43,196 nucleotides of DNA from NCBI GenBank assembly GCA_945862495.1, contig CAMAYM010000010.1, forward strand, positions 1-43,196, in the 5' to 3' direction. Under the pieces are notes generated by a model. The model was given only the letters and a program-made list of their open reading frames with translations, ran no database searches and was not told the origin of the DNA. The translations under genes were made by a program, and so were the position numbers. Positions within the stretch are counted from its first letter, which is position 1; every line of letters begins with the position of its first letter. This stretch comes from Bordetella parapertussis (lineage in GTDB: Bacteria > Pseudomonadota > Gammaproteobacteria > Burkholderiales > Burkholderiaceae_B). Positions 31,992 through 40,462 of this stretch are shown here, piece by piece.

Positions 31992-34259
31992 ATGAAATTT
32001 CGCTTCCCTATTTTTATCATTGATGAGGACTACCGCTCCGAGAACGCTTCGGGTTTGGGTGTTCGCGCGCTTGCAACGGCCATCGAAGCCGAAGGCATGG
32101 AAGTCATCGGTGTTACCAGCTACGGTGACTTGAGTTCCTTTGCCCAGCAACAAAGTCGTGCCAGTGCGTTTATCCTCTCCATTGACGATGAAGAATTCGA
32201 TGTGGACTCTCCCGAGGATGTTGCGGGTGCGATCAAAAATCTCCGTGTATTTATCGGCGAATTACGGTTTCGTAATGCCGATATACCGATTTATCTTTAC
32301 GGCGAAACACGGACGGCCGAGCATATTCCGAATGATATTTTGCGCGAATTGCATGGTTTCATTCACATGTTTGAGGATACGCCTGAGTTTGTGGCGCGTC
32401 ACATCATCCGCGAAGCCCGCAGCTATGTCGACAGCCTGGCCCCGCCGTTTTTCCGTGAGCTGGTCAACTATGCGCAGGATGGTTCCTACTCCTGGCATTG
32501 CCCGGGACACTCGGGAGGCGTTGCCTTTCTAAAGAGCCCCGTTGGTCAAATGTTTCACCAGTTTTTTGGTGAAAACATGTTGCGCGCCGACGTCTGTAAT
32601 GCCGTGGATGAACTCGGTCAGCTGCTCGACCACACGGGCCCTATTGCTGAGTCCGAGCTCAATGCCGCGCGGATTTTTAACGCCGATCATTGCTATTTCG
32701 TCACCAATGGCACGTCCACCTCGAACAAAGTCGTTTGGCATGCCAACGTGGCGGCAGATGACATTGTGGTGGTGGATCGCAACTGTCACAAATCGATTTT
32801 GCACGCCATCACGATGACGGGGGCGATCCCGGTGTTTTTGCGCCCAACCCGCAATCACATGGGCATCATCGGGCCGATTCCCCTCGAGGAGTTTGAGCCA
32901 GAAAATATCCAGAAAAAAATCGATGCCAATCCTTTTGCTCGTAACGTGAAAAACAAGAATCCACGTATCTTGACTTTGACGCAGAGCACCTATGACGGCG
33001 TGATCTATAACGTCGAGACGATTAAGGCAAAACTCGGCAATCTCGTGGATACGCTTCATTTCGACGAGGCCTGGTTGCCACACGCGGCCTTCCATAGCTT
33101 TTATCAGGATATGCATGCCATTGGCGCAGGACGACCGCGCAGTCCAAAAGCAATGGTGTTTGCCACACACTCGACGCACAAGCTGCTGGCTGGGATCTCG
33201 CAAGCTTCCCAGATCATTGTTCAGGAGCCTGAGTCACGCAAGCTTGATCGCAACATATTTAACGAAGCCTACCTGATGCATATGTCCACCTCCCCGCAGT
33301 ACGCGATTATCGCGTCCTGTGACGTGGCGGCGGCCATGATGGAGGCCCCGGGCGGTACGGCCCTGGTCGAGGAGAGCATTCGCGAGGCGCTTGATTTCCG
33401 CCGCGCGATGCGCAAGGTTGATCTCGAGTACGGGGATGATGACTGGTGGTTTACCGTATGGGGGCCTGATTACCTGGCCGCGCATGGCGTGGGCGAACAG
33501 TCCGATTGGATGCTTAAAGCCAATGATCATTGGCACGGTTTTGGTGATCTTGCCGAAGGTTTCAATATGCTTGATCCGATCAAGGCGACGATTGTCACAC
33601 CGGGATTGGATATGTCCGGTAGTTTTGGTGACACCGGCGTGCCTGCCGCGCTTGTCTCAAAGTACTTGACTGAGCACGGCGTGGTGGTTGAAAAGACGGG
33701 TCTGTATTCCTTTTTCATCATGTTTACGATTGGCATTACCAAAGGCCGTTGGAATACGTTACTGACGGCTTTGCAGCAGTTTAAGGATGACTACGACCGT
33801 AATCAACCTATGTGGCGTATCTTGCCGGACTTTTGTAAGGACCATCGGCGCTATGAGCGCATGGGGTTGCGTGATTTGTGCCAACAGATTCATGAGCAGT
33901 ACCGCAAGCATGATGTCGCGCGCCTGACGACCGAAATGTATCTCAGCGACATGGTGCCCGCACTCAAGCCCTCGGATGCCTTTGCCAGAATGGCGCACCG
34001 CGAGGTCGAGCGCGTTTCCATTGATCAGCTCGAAGGCCGCGTGACAGGTGTGTTGTTAACGCCCTATCCACCCGGTATTCCCTTGCTGATTCCGGGCGAG
34101 CGTTTCAACAAAACCATCGTGCAATACCTGCAGTTCGCGCGTGAGTTCAATCAAATGTTTCCTGCCTTTGAGACGTATATCCACGGCTTGGGTGAAGATG
34201 AATTGCCCAATGGTGAAAAGCGCTATTACGTGGACTGTCTGATTGAAGAGCAATGCTGA
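31992..34259 (+). CDS. Arginine/lysine/ornithine decarboxylase (fold type III-like large PLP enzyme)
   Basis: The 755-residue PLP enzyme belongs to the bacterial AdiA/CadA/SpeC group that makes agmatine, cadaverine or putrescine. It has an N-terminal wing domain ('FRFPIFIIDEDYRSENASGLG', receiver-like fold), a PLP domain with 'SWHCPGHSGGVAFLKSPVGQ', 'YFVTNGTSTSNKVV', 'DRNCHKSILHAITMTGAIPVFLRPTRN', 'LHFDEAWLPHAAFH' and Schiff-base Lys397 in 'THSTHKLLAGISQASQI', then a C-terminal domain with 'TPYPPGIPLLIPGE'. ATG 31992 follows a GGAGTCCTCCGG ribosome-binding region; the frame is open to 31935. Arginine specificity seems likely in Burkholderiales but cannot be proved by eye. Confidence 0.9.
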   Translation: MKFRFPIFIIDEDYRSENASGLGVRALATAIEAEGMEVIGVTSYGDLSSFAQQQSRASAFILSIDDEEFDVDSPEDVAGAIKNLRVFIGELRFRNADIPIYLYGETRTAEHIPNDILRELHGFIHMFEDTPEFVARHIIREARSYVDSLAPPFFRELVNYAQDGSYSWHCPGHSGGVAFLKSPVGQMFHQFFGENMLRADVCNAVDELGQLLDHTGPIAESELNAARIFNADHCYFVTNGTSTSNKVVWHANVAADDIVVVDRNCHKSILHAITMTGAIPVFLRPTRNHMGIIGPIPLEEFEPENIQKKIDANPFARNVKNKNPRILTLTQSTYDGVIYNVETIKAKLGNLVDTLHFDEAWLPHAAFHSFYQDMHAIGAGRPRSPKAMVFATHSTHKLLAGISQASQIIVQEPESRKLDRNIFNEAYLMHMSTSPQYAIIASCDVAAAMMEAPGGTALVEESIREALDFRRAMRKVDLEYGDDDWWFTVWGPDYLAAHGVGEQSDWMLKANDHWHGFGDLAEGFNMLDPIKATIVTPGLDMSGSFGDTGVPAALVSKYLTEHGVVVEKTGLYSFFIMFTIGITKGRWNTLLTALQQFKDDYDRNQPMWRILPDFCKDHRRYERMGLRDLCQQIHEQYRKHDVARLTTEMYLSDMVPALKPSDAFARMAHREVERVSIDQLEGRVTGVLLTPYPPGIPLLIPGERFNKTIVQYLQFAREFNQMFPAFETYIHGLGEDELPNGEKRYYVDCLIEEQC

Positions 34260-34298
34260 GCAGTCAACGTCAAACGATTCGTCTGACTGAGGGCGTGT

Positions 34299-35492
34299 AT
34301 GCAGTTTAATGTGGCGGTTATTGGTGCAGGCGCCGCGGGCATGATGTGTGCCGCGGTCGCCGCGCAGCGAGGACGCTCGGTCGTGCTGATGGATCACGCC
34401 AGTAAACTGGCGGAAAAAATCCGTATTTCGGGTGGTGGCCGTTGTAATTTCACCAATAAACAGGTGCTTCCTGAGAACTTCATCTCAGCCAATCCGCATT
34501 TTTGTAAGTCTGCCTTGGCCAGTTATACCCCTCAGGACTTTATTGACCTGATGCGCCGTCATGACATTGCCTGGCATGAAAAGCACAAAGGTCAGCTATT
34601 TTGCGACGATAGTAGCGAGTCGATTATCGAGATGCTGCGTGTCGAGTGTGATCAAGGGGGTGTCCAGTGGCGGATGCCGTGCGAGGTCAAGGAAGTCTTG
34701 CATTCGGAGTCCGCGGGGACCACAGTTTTTACGATCAACACCTCCATTGGGCCAATTCTTGCGAGCAATTTGGTCGTGGCCACGGGTGGCCTGGCGATTC
34801 CACAGCTTGGTGCGACAGATTTTGGTTTAAAACTCGCCCGACAGTTCGGACTCAAGGTGATTGAGCCCCGCCCGGCACTGGTGCCGTTGACCTTTGACGC
34901 GGAGGCGTGGACACCGTTTGGCGCACTCGCGGGTGTTGCCTTGCAGGCAACGGTGAGCGCAGGCCCGGGGCGGCGTGCGCAGCAGTTTCTTGAGGATGTC
35001 TTATTTACCCACCGGGGCCTATCCGGTCCCGGTATTTTGCAGATTTCGAGCTATTGGCAGCCCGGTGAGGCGATCGTGCTGGACTTAGCGCCAGGACTAG
35101 ACGTGTCCGCCAAACTGGTCGAGGCGAAGGTCGGTGGCAAGCAACAGTTGGGGACGGTACTTTCATCTCTCTGGCCCAAACGCCTTGCGGAGCAGTGGCT
35201 GGGCGAACAAACGACGACAAGACTCGCCGATGCCCCAGATCGCGTCCTCAAGGACTTAGCACAGCGCATTCAGGCTTGGGCCCTCGTGCCAAGCGGAACG
35301 GCGGGCTACAAAAAAGCCGAAGTCATGCGGGGAGGTGTGGATACGCGCGGGCTGGATCAGCGCAGTATGCAAGCCCGCAACGTCCCTGGCCTGCACTTTA
35401 TCGGTGAAACGGTCGATGTGACGGGATGGCTGGGTGGCTACAACTTTCAGTGGGCATGGGCTTCTGGCGTTGCCTGTGGGCGCAGCCTCTGA
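34299..35492 (+). CDS. HI0933-family FAD-dependent flavoprotein (NAD(P)/FAD oxidoreductase)
   Basis: The 397-residue flavoprotein begins with a dinucleotide-binding motif 'VAVIGAGAAGMMCAAVAA', followed by 'IRISGGGRCNFTNK', 'GQLFCDDSSESIIEML', 'LVVATGGLAIPQLGATDFG', 'FTHRGLSGPGILQISSYW' and a closing FAD motif 'LHFIGETVDVTGWLGGYNFQWAWASG'. These are signature blocks of the YhiN/HI0933 family, whose reaction is not known. It follows the decarboxylase by 39 bases on the same strand. The length is typical. Confidence 0.93.
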   Translation: MQFNVAVIGAGAAGMMCAAVAAQRGRSVVLMDHASKLAEKIRISGGGRCNFTNKQVLPENFISANPHFCKSALASYTPQDFIDLMRRHDIAWHEKHKGQLFCDDSSESIIEMLRVECDQGGVQWRMPCEVKEVLHSESAGTTVFTINTSIGPILASNLVVATGGLAIPQLGATDFGLKLARQFGLKVIEPRPALVPLTFDAEAWTPFGALAGVALQATVSAGPGRRAQQFLEDVLFTHRGLSGPGILQISSYWQPGEAIVLDLAPGLDVSAKLVEAKVGGKQQLGTVLSSLWPKRLAEQWLGEQTTTRLADAPDRVLKDLAQRIQAWALVPSGTAGYKKAEVMRGGVDTRGLDQRSMQARNVPGLHFIGETVDVTGWLGGYNFQWAWASGVACGRSL

Positions 35493-35584
35493 TTTCTGAG
35501 GGGCGGATGCCCGAGTTGAGGCAAGGACGGACTTGTCGCGGGCGCACTTTTCGCGTTATGCTTCAACCGCTGTGAACGCATATT

Positions 35585-35816
35585 GCGGGAGAGCGCAAAG
35601 CAGTCCCTTTATGGACTTATGTTTGCCGCCGAAGGCGCAATTCGCCCAGAATCGCTCAGGCCCCCTATACCGCAACATGACTTGAACGTTTTTATACAGA
35701 AAACGTTCAGCACAACACTCTGGAGAGACCCGCGACCCATTAAATAGGTCACCACGGGCGCCGAAGGTGCACACCCGTGAGCATGCGGGGCAACTCTCAG
35801 GCAAAAGGACAGAGGG
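35585..35816 (+). promoter_or_regulatory. Tandem glycine riboswitch upstream of gcvT
   Basis: Two glycine aptamers lie in the 414-base gene-free stretch 35493-35906. Aptamer 1 (about 35585-35682) has GGGAGAGCG, GCCGCCGAAGGCGCAA and TCGCTCAGGC. Aptamer 2 (about 35719-35816) has TGGAGAGACC, GCGCCGAAGGTGCAC and AACTCTCAGGCAAAAGGACAGA. GAGCG/CGCTC and GAGAG/CTCTC give the expected base stems. The linker holds a 9-base hairpin at 35684-35708. In this class, glycine binding turns on the glycine cleavage genes. The 90 bases before the gcvT start are pyrimidine-rich and may hold the expression platform, but I cannot resolve it. Confidence 0.93.
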
Positions 35817-35906
35817 GCGGATCGCCAGTCAAATTTCGTGCGCCCAGCGCATGCGATTGAGGTGCCGCACCTTTCTACTGTCTTATTTCTCTATCGGAGT
35901 TTTTCT

Positions 35907-37007
35907 ATGTCTGCTGATTTAAAGCGCACCCCTCTTGCCAGCGTGCATCTTGCCGCAGGCGCGCGCATGGTTGATTTCGGTGGCTGGGAAATGCCCGTCA
36001 ATTACGGCTCGCAAATCGAAGAGCACCATGCCGTGCGTCGCGATGCGGGCATGTTCGATGTCTCGCACATGCTCAATGTGGATGTGGTCGGCGCCGATGC
36101 AACCCCTTTTTTACGCAAGCTAATCGCCAATGACGTGACCAAACTCACACAGACTGGCAAGGCGCTTTACTCCTGTATGTTGAATCCACAGGGTGGTGTG
36201 ATCGACGATCTGATTGTTTATTTTTTTACATCGACACAATGGCGTTTGGTCGTGAATGCTGGCACAGCAGAAAAAGATATCGCCTGGATGCAACGTGTCG
36301 CAGTCTCCGGTGGGTTTAACGTCACCGTGACGCCCAGACGCGATCTCGCCATGGTCGCAGTGCAAGGGCCGAATGCCCGAGCCAAAGTGTGGGCGACGCG
36401 TCCCGCTTGGCGTGCCGCAACAGAAAGTCTCGGCGTATTTTCTGGCGCACAGTTCCCGGGCGATATCATGGTCGCGCGCACAGGCTACACCGGCGAAGAC
36501 GGTTTTGAAATTGTCGTCCCCGCCGCTGAGGTTGAGCAACTCTGGAAGGATCTGACTGCACAGGGTGTTGCGCCCTGTGGCCTGGGTGCGCGCGATACCT
36601 TACGCCTCGAAGCAGGCATGAATTTATATGGTCAGGATATGGATGAGTTGATTCATCCAAATCAGGCAGGTTTAACCTGGACCGTTTCTCTCAAGGATGC
36701 AGAGCGCCGCTTCATTGGTCGTGATGCGATCGAGCAATTTGCGGATCCGCGCGTGTTTATTGGCCTCAAGCTTTTAGACCGTGGCGTCATGCGCGCCCAT
36801 ATGGGGGTGCGCACGGCCAAGGGGCTGGGCGAGGTCACAAGCGGCACGATGTCCCCAACCATGGGCGTCTCAGTTGGTTTTGGCCGACTCCCTCAAGGTG
36901 TCGCCGTGGGCGATCAGGTTGAGATTGATATCCGTGGCAAGTGGATGCCCGCCGTGGTGTGTAAGTTGCCTTTCGTGCGCAATGGTCAAGTTGTCGCGCA
37001 CGCGTAG
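35907..37007 (+). CDS. gcvT: Glycine cleavage system T protein (aminomethyltransferase)
   Basis: GcvT moves the methylene group from the aminomethyl-lipoyl H protein to tetrahydrofolate and releases ammonia. The 366-residue protein has 'HLAAGARMVDFGGWEMPVNYGSQIEEHHAVRRDAGMFDVSHM', 'GGVIDDLIVYFF', 'ARTGYTGEDGFEIVVPAAE', 'CGLGARDTLRLEAGMNLYGQD' with the conserved Asp contacting folate, and 'GEVTSGTMSPTMGVSVGFG'. The length is normal. ATG 35907 follows GGAG at 35895-35898. It is the first gene of gcvT-gcvH-gcvP and is controlled by the upstream riboswitch. Confidence 0.97.
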   Translation: MSADLKRTPLASVHLAAGARMVDFGGWEMPVNYGSQIEEHHAVRRDAGMFDVSHMLNVDVVGADATPFLRKLIANDVTKLTQTGKALYSCMLNPQGGVIDDLIVYFFTSTQWRLVVNAGTAEKDIAWMQRVAVSGGFNVTVTPRRDLAMVAVQGPNARAKVWATRPAWRAATESLGVFSGAQFPGDIMVARTGYTGEDGFEIVVPAAEVEQLWKDLTAQGVAPCGLGARDTLRLEAGMNLYGQDMDELIHPNQAGLTWTVSLKDAERRFIGRDAIEQFADPRVFIGLKLLDRGVMRAHMGVRTAKGLGEVTSGTMSPTMGVSVGFGRLPQGVAVGDQVEIDIRGKWMPAVVCKLPFVRNGQVVAHA

Positions 37008-37048
37008 CCTCTGCGTTGAAACGTTTAAACCGTATTCATTTCATTCGT

Positions 37049-37103
37049 ACTCTTTGAAACTACTTCTTTGAAACCACTTCTTTAACACCGCTTCTTTGAC
37101 ACT
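37049..37103 (+). repeat. Four degenerate 13-14 bp tandem repeats between gcvT and gcvH
   Basis: The units are ACTCTTTGAAACT (37049-37061), ACTTCTTTGAAACC (37062-37075), ACTTCTTTAACACC (37076-37089) and GCTTCTTTGACACT (37090-37103). They share the core CTTCTTTGA-AC. They fill much of the 125-base spacer before gcvH. The array is short and imperfect, with no spacers, so it is not CRISPR. Its function is unknown. Confidence 0.8.
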
Positions 37104-37132
37104 GCATTCCTTATAAATTTTCGGAGACTTTC

Positions 37133-37513
37133 ATGAGCATTCCTAGCGATCGTAAATACGCAAAAACCCACGAATGGATCAAGGCCGAAGGCGATGTGAT
37201 GATCGTTGGTATTACCGGACCTGCCCAAGAGCAGCTCGGTGATCTGGTGTTTGTGGGTGACGTCAAAATAGGCGCCAAGCTTGCCGCCGGTGCCACTGCA
37301 GGCGTTGTGGAGTCCGTAAAGGCTGCCTCTGACATCTACGCGCCGGTCGCCGGCGAGATCGTTGGTTTTAATGAGGCGCTCAATGATGCGCCTGAGAGCA
37401 TCAATGCCAGCCCGTATGGCACCTGGATCTTTAAGATCAAGGCAAACAACCCTGCAGATGTAGATGGTTTGCTCGATGCAGCAGGCTATCAGACCGTCGC
37501 TGACGCAAGTTAA
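37133..37513 (+). CDS. gcvH: Glycine cleavage system H protein
   Basis: GcvH is the small lipoyl-carrying protein that shuttles the aminomethyl intermediate between GcvP, GcvT and the lipoamide dehydrogenase. The 126-residue protein has 'YAKTHEWIKAEGDVMIVGITGPAQEQLGDLVFV' and the lipoylated Lys63 in 'GVVESVKAASDIYAPVAGEIV', followed by 'LNDAPESINASPYGTWIFKI', all close to consensus. The length is normal. Ribosome-binding site CGGAG lies upstream of the ATG. It is followed 10 bases later by gcvP. Confidence 0.97.
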   Translation: MSIPSDRKYAKTHEWIKAEGDVMIVGITGPAQEQLGDLVFVGDVKIGAKLAAGATAGVVESVKAASDIYAPVAGEIVGFNEALNDAPESINASPYGTWIFKIKANNPADVDGLLDAAGYQTVADAS

Positions 37514-37523
37514 GGCAAACACC

Positions 37524-40400
37524 ATGTCTCAAGCTTTAGATACCTCGAACGAATTTGTTCCTCGCCACATCGGTCCGAGCGAGCAAGATCAGCAAAAAAT
37601 GCTCGCCGCAATTGGTGCAGCGGATCTCGATACGCTGATGCGTGAAGTTGTCCCTGCAAACATCCATATGTCTCGCGAGCTTGATCTGCCTGGCGCGCGC
37701 TCCGAAGCGGATGTGTTGGGTGAAATGCGCAAAATTGCGGCCGACAATCAAGTTTTTCGTAACTACATCGGACAGGGCTACTACGGTACGCATACGCCCA
37801 ATGTTGTGCTGCGTAACATTCTCGAAAATCCTGCTTGGTATACGGCCTACACCCCCTATCAGCCTGAGATTGCGCAAGGTCGTCTTGAGGCGATCTTGAA
37901 TTATCAAACGATGGTGGCGGATCTGACGGGCCTTGATATTTCGAACGCCTCCTTGCTCGATGAGGGCACCGCCGCTGCCGAAGCGATGACCCTCGCGCGT
38001 CGTGCCTCGACAGCGCAAAGCAAGGTCTTTTTTGTTTCTCAGCATTGCCATCCTCAGACGATCGAAGTCATTCGCACACGTGCGGATGGCTTAGATATTG
38101 ACGTGATCGTGGGAGACGAGTCCAAGGGCGTACCCGCATGTTTCGGTTTGCTCGTGCAATACCCTCACTCCTTGGGCGCAGTCGCAGACTATCGTGCCCT
38201 GACTGAGCACGTGCACGCGCAGGGCGGTGTGGTAGCTTGCGCGACGGACTTGTTGGCGCTGGCTTTGCTTGAGCCGCCCGGCCACTGGGGTGCTGATATT
38301 GCGATCGGCTCTGCACAACGTTTTGGCGTGCCGTTTGGTTTTGGTGGCCCGCATGCGGGCTTTATGGCGTGTAAGGATGCGTTCAAACGTAATATGCCAG
38401 GGCGTCTCGTGGGGGTCTCCAAAGACGCTCAGGGCAATCGGGCCTTGCGTCTGGCGCTGCAGACGCGCGAACAGCATATCCGTCGTGAAAAAGCCACTTC
38501 GAATATTTGTACTGCACAGGTATTGTTGGCGGTGATGTCCAGCATGTATGCCTTGTGGCATGGTCCCAAAGGGATCCAGTCGATTGCAACGCGTGTGCAT
38601 CAATCGACCGCGATTCTCAAACAGGCAATCACTGCGCTTGGCATCAAGGTGGCAAACGACACCTTTTTTGATACGCTTTTGCTTGAAACGGGTGCGCAGA
38701 CGGATGCTGTACTCAAAGCAGCCCGCGCGGCGCGTATCAATTTGCGAAGCGTCAGCGCCACGCAACTGAGTATTTCGCTTGATGAAACAGTGACGCTTCA
38801 GGATCTTGAGCAGCTACTCGCCGTACTAGCCGGTGCGATAGGTAAGGCTTCGCCAAAACTTTCGATCGACGTCAATGGTTTACCAGGCATCCCCGCCAGC
38901 GTTGCGCGCAAGCAAGCCATTCTCAGCCATCCTGTTTTTTCAAGCATTCAGTCTGAGACAGACATGCTGCGCTACTTGCGCAAGCTGTCCGACAAGGATT
39001 TGGCGTTAGATCGCACCATGATCCCGCTCGGTTCTTGCACCATGAAGCTCAACGCCACCGTCGAGATGATTCCTGTCACTTGGCCAGAGTTTGCGGCGAT
39101 TCATCCCTTCGCACCTGCAGACCAGACGCGTGGCTATCAGACGATGATCGAGCGCTTGTCCAAAGACCTCTGCGAAATTACCGGTTACGACGCAATTAGC
39201 TTGCAGCCTAACTCTGGCGCGCAAGGTGAGTACGCAGGTTTGCTCGCGATCCGTGCTTACCATCGTGCGAACGGACAGCACCAACGTGATGTCTGTCTGA
39301 TTCCGGCTTCGGCGCACGGCACCAATCCAGCTTCCGCCAATATGGTGGGCATGGACGTGGTGGTCATCGGCTCCGATGCGCACGGCAACGTCGACCTTGA
39401 TGATCTGAAAGCCAAAATCGCTAAGGTCGGTGATCGTTTGGCGGCATTGATGGTGACATATCCTTCGACGCATGGCGTATTTGAGGAATCGATTACGACG
39501 ATTTGTGATCTGATTCACGCTGCTGGCGGTCAGGTCTATATGGACGGCGCCAACATGAACGCGATGGTGGGTGTGGCTCAGCCAGGCAAGTTTGGTTCGG
39601 ATGTATCCCACCTCAACTTGCACAAAACCTTCTGCATTCCGCACGGTGGCGGTGGACCGGGTGTTGGGCCTGTTGGTGTGCGTGCGCACCTTGCACCATT
39701 TTTACCCGGTGTGGTGAGCGAAAAGGGTGTGATGGCCAATGGCATGCCAGTGGGGCCTGTATCGGCTGCACCTTTCGGCTCTGCAAGCATTTTGCCCATT
39801 CCTTTCGTCTACATTTCTTTGATGGGTGCACAAGGCTTGCGTCGGGCCACAGAAGTGGCCATTCTGAGCGCAAACTATGTTGCCCGTCGCTTGGCGGATC
39901 ATTACCCAGTGCTGTACACCGGTCGCAATGATCGCGTGGCGCACGAGTGCATCCTGGATATGAATCCAATCAAGGAAGCCTCAGGCATTGGTGCCGAGGA
40001 CATTGCCAAGCGTTTAATGGATTATGGTTTCCATGCACCGACCATGAGCTTTCCGGTCGCAGGTACCTTGATGGTTGAGCCAACAGAGTCAGAAGGCTTG
40101 GCTGAGTTGGATCGGTTTATCGAGGCCATGATTTCGATTCGCAAAGAAATTGCTCAAGTCGAGCGTGGTGAACGCGATAAGAGCGACAACGTTTTGAAAA
40201 ATGCGCCTCATACCGCCAAGATGCTGTTGGCCGAGGAGTGGCACCACGACTATCCTCGCCAGCAAGCGGCCTATCCAGTTGCAAGTTTGCGCGACAGTAA
40301 GTATTGGCCACCCGTTGGCCGCGTGGACAACGCCTGGGGTGATCGTAACTTGGTGTGTTCGTGTTTGCCGATTGAAGCGTACGCCGAGCAGGTGGAGTGA
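37524..40400 (+). CDS. gcvP: Glycine dehydrogenase (decarboxylating), P protein
   Basis: The 958-residue PLP enzyme decarboxylates glycine and loads the aminomethyl group onto GcvH. It is the long single-chain form with an N-terminal half ('FVPRHIGPSEQDQQKML', 'NYIGQGYYGTHTPNVVLRNILENPAWYTAYTPYQPEIAQGRLE') and a C-terminal catalytic half ('MIPLGSCTMKLNATVEMIPVTWPEFA', 'LQPNSGAQGEYAGLLAIRAYH', 'SAHGTNPASANM'). The PLP Lys701 lies in 'HLNLHKTFCIPHGGGGPGVGP'. ATG 37524 is 10 bases after gcvH; the frame further upstream overlaps gcvH and is not used. It ends before a strong hairpin. Confidence 0.98.
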   Translation: MSQALDTSNEFVPRHIGPSEQDQQKMLAAIGAADLDTLMREVVPANIHMSRELDLPGARSEADVLGEMRKIAADNQVFRNYIGQGYYGTHTPNVVLRNILENPAWYTAYTPYQPEIAQGRLEAILNYQTMVADLTGLDISNASLLDEGTAAAEAMTLARRASTAQSKVFFVSQHCHPQTIEVIRTRADGLDIDVIVGDESKGVPACFGLLVQYPHSLGAVADYRALTEHVHAQGGVVACATDLLALALLEPPGHWGADIAIGSAQRFGVPFGFGGPHAGFMACKDAFKRNMPGRLVGVSKDAQGNRALRLALQTREQHIRREKATSNICTAQVLLAVMSSMYALWHGPKGIQSIATRVHQSTAILKQAITALGIKVANDTFFDTLLLETGAQTDAVLKAARAARINLRSVSATQLSISLDETVTLQDLEQLLAVLAGAIGKASPKLSIDVNGLPGIPASVARKQAILSHPVFSSIQSETDMLRYLRKLSDKDLALDRTMIPLGSCTMKLNATVEMIPVTWPEFAAIHPFAPADQTRGYQTMIERLSKDLCEITGYDAISLQPNSGAQGEYAGLLAIRAYHRANGQHQRDVCLIPASAHGTNPASANMVGMDVVVIGSDAHGNVDLDDLKAKIAKVGDRLAALMVTYPSTHGVFEESITTICDLIHAAGGQVYMDGANMNAMVGVAQPGKFGSDVSHLNLHKTFCIPHGGGGPGVGPVGVRAHLAPFLPGVVSEKGVMANGMPVGPVSAAPFGSASILPIPFVYISLMGAQGLRRATEVAILSANYVARRLADHYPVLYTGRNDRVAHECILDMNPIKEASGIGAEDIAKRLMDYGFHAPTMSFPVAGTLMVEPTESEGLAELDRFIEAMISIRKEIAQVERGERDKSDNVLKNAPHTAKMLLAEEWHHDYPRQQAAYPVASLRDSKYWPPVGRVDNAWGDRNLVCSCLPIEAYAEQVE

Positions 40401-40405
40401 ACACA

Positions 40406-40433
40406 GCAACGATCACCTTGCGGTGATCGTTGC
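40406..40433 (+). terminator. Perfect hairpin after gcvP
   Basis: GCAACGATCACC (40406-40417) and GGTGATCGTTGC (40422-40433) pair perfectly over 12 bases around a TTGC loop, 5 bases after the gcvP stop. Only a short pyrimidine stretch follows, so it is a weak intrinsic terminator by U-run. It lies between the convergent gcvP and ydgA genes and is symmetric, so it could end transcription from both directions or block RNase progress. Confidence 0.7.
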
Positions 40434-40462
40434 TTACGCGCAAGGTTGAGCGGTCGCTTAAG

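Noticed and set aside
35556..35804. An 82-residue open frame antisense to the glycine riboswitch
   Set aside because: It is explained by the conserved riboswitch sequence and has no protein-like features.
37049..37103. A possible CRISPR array
   Set aside because: The units are directly abutting with no unique spacers, and there are no cas genes.
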